Source: Gammaproteobacteria bacterium
GTDB lineage: Bacteria > Pseudomonadota > Gammaproteobacteria > Steroidobacterales > Steroidobacteraceae
Assembly: GCA_025355445.1 (NCBI GenBank)
Contig: JANXZQ010000518.1
Span: forward strand, 1 to 35,896
Length of the DNA: 35,896 bases
Direction of reading: 5' to 3'
In this document: positions 31,063 to 35,896 of the stretch, piece after piece
Layout of the letters: the number at the start of each line of letters is the position of its first letter
Position numbering within the stretch: position 1 is the first letter of the stretch
Made by a program: the position numbers and the translations under genes
The notes under the pieces: model-generated
Database searches by the model: none
What the model was told of the DNA's origin: nothing
The model's input: the letters and a program-made list of their open reading frames with translations, nothing else

Positions 31063-31722
31063 TTGAATGCGTTTTCAATTCGCTTCAGGACCTTCTCCGG
31101 TGGCTGCGCTGCGCTCTGTCTCTTGGGTTCGTTGGCGGCTGCGACACAGCCCGCGCCAGCACCGGCCGTGAAGATCGCGGTATTCGATTTCGAGCTCGAC
31201 GATCTAAGCGCCGCCTCAGTACTCCTCGGGCAGAGCACGACGAGCTCTGCCTCGCTGACTAAAGTCAGCGAAACCGCTCGCAAAGAGCTCGCCAAGTCGG
31301 GCCGCTACGTGGTCATCGATCCGGGCCAGGACGGCGCGGAGCTCGCGAAGGACAAAACCATCAAGGACTGCGACGGTTGCGATACAGCGGTCGCCGCGCG
31401 GCTCGGTGCCGATCAGTCGCTGATTGGGGTCGTCAGGAGGGTCAGCCAAACCGACTACTATGTGATCGTGCAAGTTCGAGACGCGCACTCAGGGAAAGTG
31501 GTCGCACAAGAGGCCGCTAATTTTGCCGGCGGCGAAGAAGGTTGGGCAAGCGGCGTTCGCATGCTGATCGATCACCAATTACTGCCGGTGACCGCCGCGC
31601 AACCTCAGGCCGAAGCCGCTTGCAAGATCGCCGATGTCAATCCGGTGAGCGGCCACGCCGAATGCGTCGATCCGCAAGGCGCGCCGGTTGACGCTCCGCC
31701 GCCCCGGGATGACAAGTCCTAG
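31063..31722 (+). CDS. Exported DUF2380/DUF3280-like protein
   Basis: I choose TTG 31063, because GAGGA stands six bases upstream and it opens a signal peptide (FRTFSGGCAALCLLGSLAAA). The track start 30916 overlaps the divergent amidohydrolase and is unlikely. The mature protein begins VKIAVFDFELDDLSAAS, the opening of DUF2380-like domains, and later has GADQSLIGVVRRVSQTDYYV and LIDHQLLP. A DCDGC pair of cysteines could be a disulfide. The family is of unknown function, with a fold related to periplasmic TolB/CsgG-like alpha/beta domains. Its stop lies directly against the stop of the convergent DMT transporter. Confidence 0.85.
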   Translation: MNAFSIRFRTFSGGCAALCLLGSLAAATQPAPAPAVKIAVFDFELDDLSAASVLLGQSTTSSASLTKVSETARKELAKSGRYVVIDPGQDGAELAKDKTIKDCDGCDTAVAARLGADQSLIGVVRRVSQTDYYVIVQVRDAHSGKVVAQEAANFAGGEEGWASGVRMLIDHQLLPVTAAQPQAEAACKIADVNPVSGHAECVDPQGAPVDAPPPRDDKS

Positions 31723-32775
31723 CTACCGATGGCCGTGGCGGTGATGCACGTCCGGATAATGCGGATGGTCGTGCGTGAGTGCATCGTGGCGATGCTCATG
31801 GGTATGCGACCCGATCCCAACCCAGGTTGATTCATGCTCGTGCTGGTGATGCGCGTCATGGGTATGCGCATGGCTATGATCAAGTACCTCGTGCGTGTGT
31901 TCATGCGTGTGGCGCTCAGTGATATGGAGCGCTACTCCAGCAGCCATCAATAGTGCCGAGACCCAAAGTCCCGGGTGGGTGGGTTCATGCAAGACGAGAA
32001 TGGCCATCGCGGCGCCGAGAAACGGCGCCGTGGAAAAATAAGCGCCCGCCCGCGCGGCACCCAGGCCTCGCAAGGCGACCACGAACAGCACCAGGCTCAC
32101 ACCGTAGCCCAGTAACCCAAGGACCATTGCGGACAACAGAATCGGCGGTGCCGGCAAGCCGGCACCCAGTACCATGGCAAGCGACAGATTCGTCATGCCG
32201 GCGGCCAAACCCTTCGTCCCCGCAATGAATCCGGCATCGGCGAGAGCGACTCTTCGCGTCAAGTTATTGTCGATCGCCCAGCAGGCGCACGCACCTGCGA
32301 CAAACAGCGCCCCCTGAACGCCAGCCAGTCCCGTCCGGCCCTGCGGCCACGCTAGCACCGCCCCGCCGGCAGCGATGAGCAGCATGCCGATCACCAGCCG
32401 GCGGTCCGTGTTCTCTCGAAATATCAGCCACGCCATGAGCGCCGTGAACACGGCCTCGAGATTCAGCAGCAGGGACGCACTCGACGCCGTGGTCTGCTTC
32501 AGGCCGGACAGCAACAACACCGGAGCGATCACCCCGCCGGCGGCTATGGCGCCGAGAAAGCACCACCAATCGCGCGCCGCCAGTCGCGGCAATCCCACGC
32601 GCCGCTCGCGCACAATCCGCCACGTCCAGAGCCCGAGGCCGCTCCCCAGATAGAGCAGCCCGGCCAGCTGCAGCGGCGACATGTCGCGGGCGAGAAGCTT
32701 GGCGAATGGAGTGGTGCCGCCGAACAGTAAAGCGGAAACCAGGGCAGCGAGAACGGCGGTGCGTGAAGGATTCAC
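31723..32775 (-). CDS. DMT/EamA transporter with a His-rich C-terminal tail
   Basis: Ten hydrophobic segments form two EamA repeats. The first begins LAALVSALLFGGTTPFAKLL, the second LFVAGACACWAIDNNLTRR. After the last helix comes a tail of about 67 residues with roughly 24 histidines (RHTHEHTHEVLDHSHAHTH, HRHDALTHDHPHYPD, HHRHGHR). The tail is hydrophilic and likely cytoplasmic. His-rich tails bind Zn, Ni, Co or Cu, so metal or metal-chelate transport is more likely than the usual metabolite export. It lies 18 bp downstream of the TonB-dependent receptor on the same strand, supporting joint metal handling. Similar His-tailed EamA proteins are known in other proteobacteria. Confidence 0.92.
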   Translation of the reverse strand: MNPSRTAVLAALVSALLFGGTTPFAKLLARDMSPLQLAGLLYLGSGLGLWTWRIVRERRVGLPRLAARDWWCFLGAIAAGGVIAPVLLLSGLKQTTASSASLLLNLEAVFTALMAWLIFRENTDRRLVIGMLLIAAGGAVLAWPQGRTGLAGVQGALFVAGACACWAIDNNLTRRVALADAGFIAGTKGLAAGMTNLSLAMVLGAGLPAPPILLSAMVLGLLGYGVSLVLFVVALRGLGAARAGAYFSTAPFLGAAMAILVLHEPTHPGLWVSALLMAAGVALHITERHTHEHTHEVLDHSHAHTHDAHHQHEHESTWVGIGSHTHEHRHDALTHDHPHYPDVHHRHGHR

Positions 32776-32793
32776 AGGTCAGCTTCCGCCCCC

Positions 32794-34950
32794 TCAAAAC
32801 TGATACTGAAATCGCGCACGCAACGTGCGCGGCAAGCCGGGATGCACGACGTAGTCCGCTTGGGGGGTCGCTTCATTCTTGAGACGCGAAACATAGTAGT
32901 AGGTTATGTCGTTCCACCTGACGTCGGCAACATTGAAGATGTCGAGCGCCGCCAGCCAATGATCCGCGCTGCGATAGCCAATCTGCGCGTCGAGCGTGGT
33001 ATAGGCCGGCGATTTGGCACTATTGTCCTCGACTAGAGGCGACTCACCGAAATGCCGCGCGCGGACGGCTCCGAACCATCCTGACTCCCGCTTCGCCGTC
33101 AGGCCGGCGTCGATCACATTGGTCGGGCTGTTCGGAACATAACGCCCGACAATGCCTATTGACCCCGCACAAGGATGGCTCGGCGCCGCGTCACCGCAGC
33201 CGAGATCATCGGGCTCGGCATCCCTGTCAAAACGTGCTCGGGCAAACGTGGCGTTCAAATCAGCGGCCAGCCAGCTATTGACGTGGAAAACGTTGCCCCA
33301 TTCCAACCCCGTCCGGGTGGTCGAGCCATTGGGTTCTGTGACGCCCGCATCGCCGGAGAAGACCAGCTCGGATTTCAATTTGAGCTTGAATACGTCCAGC
33401 GTCGTTTCCCACTGAGGCAGCGGCTTGGCAGAAATCCCCAATTCACCGCTCCTTGCGCGCGTGAGCGGCGTCACCGCGGCCTGCTCCGGGTTCTGGCCGC
33501 TCCGGGTCACCCCCCGCGCATCATTGCTATGGTAGCCGTCGCCGGCGTTGATAAAGAACGTCGTGTTTGCCCAAGGGCCCAGCACGATTCCCAACTTTGG
33601 ACTAAAGATGGACGCACGCCGATGACCGCTGTCGCATCCCAAAGGGTCGCTGGCGAGAGTGCAGCTGCCGTCGGCGTTGCGCATCTTGTCGGTCACGTCA
33701 AACTCGAATTGGTCTTCCCGCACGCCGATTACGCTGCGCACATAGTCGCGCCACTGCACCGTATTCTCCGCATACACGGCGCCGCTTCCTTCCACGACGC
33801 CGGCATCTTGAGTCGTGCCTATGATTTGGCGCTCGAAGCTCGTAAAAATTCCCACGTCGCCGATATCGTCAACGCGCGCTTGAACCCCGATGAGGTTCGT
33901 CATCGGCATCGCCGCCAAAGTCGAGAACCAGGTCTTCGACGCCTTGAAGCCATACACCGTGCGATCGTCGTGCTGCAGCATTTGGTCGCCATAGGTTGGG
34001 TCCTTCAGAAAGCAAGTAAACGTCGACCAGAGATCGAGTTTGTAGTGCAGCACGTACGCCGACAGCTGCACCTGGTCGGTATCGGTGCGCTTGACTCGGC
34101 TGAACGTCAAGCTGGCACGGCTGGATTCGCCGCCGTCCGTGGAATTGAGGCTGCCGAAGCGGGTAATCACGCCCTCATCGATCGCGCGCTCCGGGACTTG
34201 ATCGGTGGAGTTCCACTTGCCGCTGTAAATCATGGCCGTGACGGTGAAGTAGTCCCGCGCGTCTCCCTGTGAATACCGCAAGGTGCCGTTCCAGCGGTTG
34301 TAATCGTCCGGCACTTCGAAGGGTCCATCGTTGTGATAGATCTCCGCCGCCCCGAGCAAGCTGCCGCCGGCGAGACTTGTCGTGCCCATGAACAAAGCCC
34401 GCCGATAGCCGTCCTCTCCGAATCCCAGTGTCACGGTGGTGGGCACTTGATTCACTAAACCGATACGCGCCGTTCCGGCGGTCGCGAAGTCGCCTTCATC
34501 CGCGTAATACGGACCCTTCTTGTAGTGCAGATCGGCAGCTACTTCCGGGATCAAGAAATTCAGATCCGCGTAGCCCTGTCCATGCGCGTGCGTGGGCATG
34601 TTGACCGGCATGTCGTCCACTTCGAGCGCCAGATCGGTGCCATGGTCCAAATTGAAGGCGCGCATGAAATATTGATTCGCCTTGCCCTCTCCCGAGTGCT
34701 GCGTGACGATGAGGCCCGGAACGTTTTCCAAGATGGCGGCCGGGCGCAGCAAAGGCTCGCTCATCATTTGTTCGCGGCCCACATCGCCCGCCGACGCAGC
34801 ATTCATATTGCTGACCCCGGCGGCAACCACGGTGATCGTGTCCAATACTCCTTCGGCGATCGCGCTCGAGCCGAGGCCAGCTGGCAATACCACGAACGCA
34901 AGCAGCGCAACGATAAAGCTCGAATCGCGCCGCGCGAATAGAGCATGCAT
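32794..34950 (-). CDS. TonB-dependent outer membrane receptor
   Basis: A signal peptide (FIVALLAFVVLPAGLGSSAIAEG) is followed by the short TonB-box-like VLDTITVVAAG, then the plug domain (LRPAAILENVPGLIVTQHSGEGKANQYFMRAFNLDHG split over two strands, with HAHGQGYADLNFLIPE). A 22-strand-type barrel extends to the terminal aromatic RARFQYQF, as required for BAM assembly. The 718-residue length is normal. The HAHGQGYAD motif belongs to a subgroup often found beside His-rich metal transporters. Its ligand is unknown, but the downstream His-tailed DMT gene suggests a metal chelate. Divergent from the DUF4331 gene. Confidence 0.94.
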   Translation of the reverse strand: MHALFARRDSSFIVALLAFVVLPAGLGSSAIAEGVLDTITVVAAGVSNMNAASAGDVGREQMMSEPLLRPAAILENVPGLIVTQHSGEGKANQYFMRAFNLDHGTDLALEVDDMPVNMPTHAHGQGYADLNFLIPEVAADLHYKKGPYYADEGDFATAGTARIGLVNQVPTTVTLGFGEDGYRRALFMGTTSLAGGSLLGAAEIYHNDGPFEVPDDYNRWNGTLRYSQGDARDYFTVTAMIYSGKWNSTDQVPERAIDEGVITRFGSLNSTDGGESSRASLTFSRVKRTDTDQVQLSAYVLHYKLDLWSTFTCFLKDPTYGDQMLQHDDRTVYGFKASKTWFSTLAAMPMTNLIGVQARVDDIGDVGIFTSFERQIIGTTQDAGVVEGSGAVYAENTVQWRDYVRSVIGVREDQFEFDVTDKMRNADGSCTLASDPLGCDSGHRRASIFSPKLGIVLGPWANTTFFINAGDGYHSNDARGVTRSGQNPEQAAVTPLTRARSGELGISAKPLPQWETTLDVFKLKLKSELVFSGDAGVTEPNGSTTRTGLEWGNVFHVNSWLAADLNATFARARFDRDAEPDDLGCGDAAPSHPCAGSIGIVGRYVPNSPTNVIDAGLTAKRESGWFGAVRARHFGESPLVEDNSAKSPAYTTLDAQIGYRSADHWLAALDIFNVADVRWNDITYYYVSRLKNEATPQADYVVHPGLPRTLRARFQYQF

Positions 34951-35005
34951 ATCCGATCCTCATGAGCGCGGCTCTTAATCTCACCATTCGTTCCGACGAT
35001 AAGGT

Positions 35006-35151
35006 TGGATGCACGGGCAGCGCGAATTTCTAATGGTAAATTTTTCAATTGGCCATCCTGGATCGCTTTAGCGCGGATGCTTTGTGCGGTCCTGTACATA
35101 GCACGCGCGCTTGCGCAAAAATTGTTTTTTATTTCTTTTCGCGTGCATCCA
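35006..35151. repeat. Distant 10-bp inverted repeat between TonB receptor and DUF4331 genes
   Basis: TGGATGCACG at 35006-35015 is the exact inverse of CGTGCATCCA at 35142-35151. The pair brackets the middle of the 259-bp divergent intergenic region (34951-35209), which otherwise holds an AT-rich stretch around 35111-35139 and no gene. It may be paired regulator sites or chance. Confidence 0.3.
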
Positions 35152-35209
35152 TCTCCCGCTACGCCGCGAATTGCTCTTAACCAACACATCAATCCCGGGA
35201 GTTAGCCTT

Positions 35210-35896
35210 ATGAATCGACCATCACCATGGATCGCAGCGGCCGTCGGTGCGGCACTGCTGCCCATCACCGCTCTTGCCTCCAGCCATCGCGAAGCCCCTT
35301 TTATCACCACGCGCTCCAAGGTCGACGGCACCGATCTGTATCTGTTCAATAGCTACGAGGCGGGCCGCGCCGGCTACGTCACCCTGATTGCCAGCTATCA
35401 GCCGTTCGAAAATCCGCAGGGTGGACCGAACTACTACACTATGGATCCGAGCGCGCTCTATGAAATCTCCATCGACAACACGGGTTCCGGCAAAGAGGCA
35501 TTAACCTTTCAATTCCGCTTTACGACGGCGACGACTGGATTCACGGTGATGGCAGGCACGAAGTCCATTCCGGTTCCTCTGGTGAATATTGGACCAGTCA
35601 GCGCCAGCGCCTCCGCTGCGCAAAACGTCTTCGAAACTTACTCGCTGACGCTGGTCAAAGGCGATCGCCGTAGCGGAACGGCGCAGGCCGTCACCGATGC
35701 CGCGACCGGCAAATCCACGTTCAACAAACCGCTCGACAACATCGGCGCCAAGTCCATCGCCAACTATCCGGCGTATGCCGCGGCCTTTATCTATAACGTC
35801 ACGATTCCTGGCTGCAGCATGCCTGGCCGCGTGTTCGTCGGCCAGCGACAAGATGGTTTCGTCGTTAACCTGGGCGAGACATTCGACCTCGTCAAT
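35210..35896 (+). CDS. Exported DUF4331 protein (partial, runs off the window)
   Basis: The ORF track misses this gene because it has no stop in the window; 229 codons are open to the last base. ATG 35210 follows GGGAG and starts a signal peptide (MNRPSPWIAAAVGAALLPIT, ending TALA). The mature start SSHREAPFITTRSKVDGTDL is the conserved N-terminus of DUF4331 proteins, followed by DLYLFNSYEAGRAGYVTLIA and GGPNYYTMDP. The SxHREAP signature with an acidic site is a possible metal site; the function is unknown. It is divergent from the TonB receptor. Its 3' end is outside the window. Confidence 0.92.
   Translation, partial: MNRPSPWIAAAVGAALLPITALASSHREAPFITTRSKVDGTDLYLFNSYEAGRAGYVTLIASYQPFENPQGGPNYYTMDPSALYEISIDNTGSGKEALTFQFRFTTATTGFTVMAGTKSIPVPLVNIGPVSASASAAQNVFETYSLTLVKGDRRSGTAQAVTDAATGKSTFNKPLDNIGAKSIANYPAYAAAFIYNVTIPGCSMPGRVFVGQRQDGFVVNLGETFDLVN

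Noticed and set aside
33175-34272. 365-residue plus-strand ORF inside the TonB receptor
   Set aside because: It is fully antisense to a convincing outer membrane barrel, rich in Arg and His, with no recognisable domain or ribosome-binding site.

Overview
This GC-rich 35.9-kb window carries dense bacterial genes of a gammaproteobacterial type. The mix of secreted DUF885, M20 and S9 hydrolases, amidohydrolases, a TonB-dependent receptor, a SoxR-type regulator and the Anbu operon would suit a Steroidobacteraceae/Xanthomonadales-like lineage. That placement is an inference from gene content, not a phylogenetic result. I see no rRNA, tRNA, CRISPR array, insertion sequence or prophage.

Layout. (1) 226-1278: an unrecognised membrane protein. 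(2) 1433-5408: a four-gene operon of circularly permuted ATP-grasp, alpha-E, transglutaminase-like protein and Anbu (bacterial proteasome-like beta subunit). This is a known but functionally unresolved peptide-ligase/peptidase system. Its transglutaminase frame is broken by one base. (3) 5398-9567: a TonB-like anchored protein, an exported protein with a duplicated dimeric alpha/beta-barrel-type domain, and a large DUF349 protein. (4) 9626-11427: a VOC protein, a signal peptidase I homologue that lacks both catalytic residues, a translationally coupled small membrane protein, and the remnant of an FAD monooxygenase. (5) 11466-13501: a class II aldolase and an MFS transporter. (6) 13574-22269: a peptide and hydrolase region with DUF885, M20, serine hydrolase, VOC, a 27-residue lipoprotein, GNAT, a second M20 and an APC permease. 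(7) 22336-24721: soxR divergent from an MFS exporter across a textbook SoxR operator, with a SRPBCC gene convergent to the exporter. (8) 24738-28064: a 24-bp near-palindrome, a small basic protein, a MarC-family protein and a Tat-exported prolyl oligopeptidase. (9) 28061-30925: two exported amidohydrolases. (10) 31063-35896: a DUF2380-like protein, a DMT transporter with a His-rich tail in an operon with a TonB receptor, and the start of an exported DUF4331 protein.

Functional reading. Exported peptidases (DUF885, S9, two M20), two amidohydrolases and an amino-acid permease suggest scavenging of peptides or amide-containing compounds. The SoxR/MFS pair looks like a direct redox-drug efflux circuit. 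The TonB receptor and His-tailed DMT pair suggests uptake and handling of a metal or metal chelate.

Quality warning. Three genes (transglutaminase, soxR, soxR-linked MFS) each lack one base in a G or C run, and each is restored to full family length by adding that base. This suggests homopolymer sequencing error, although real mutations cannot be excluded from the sequence alone.
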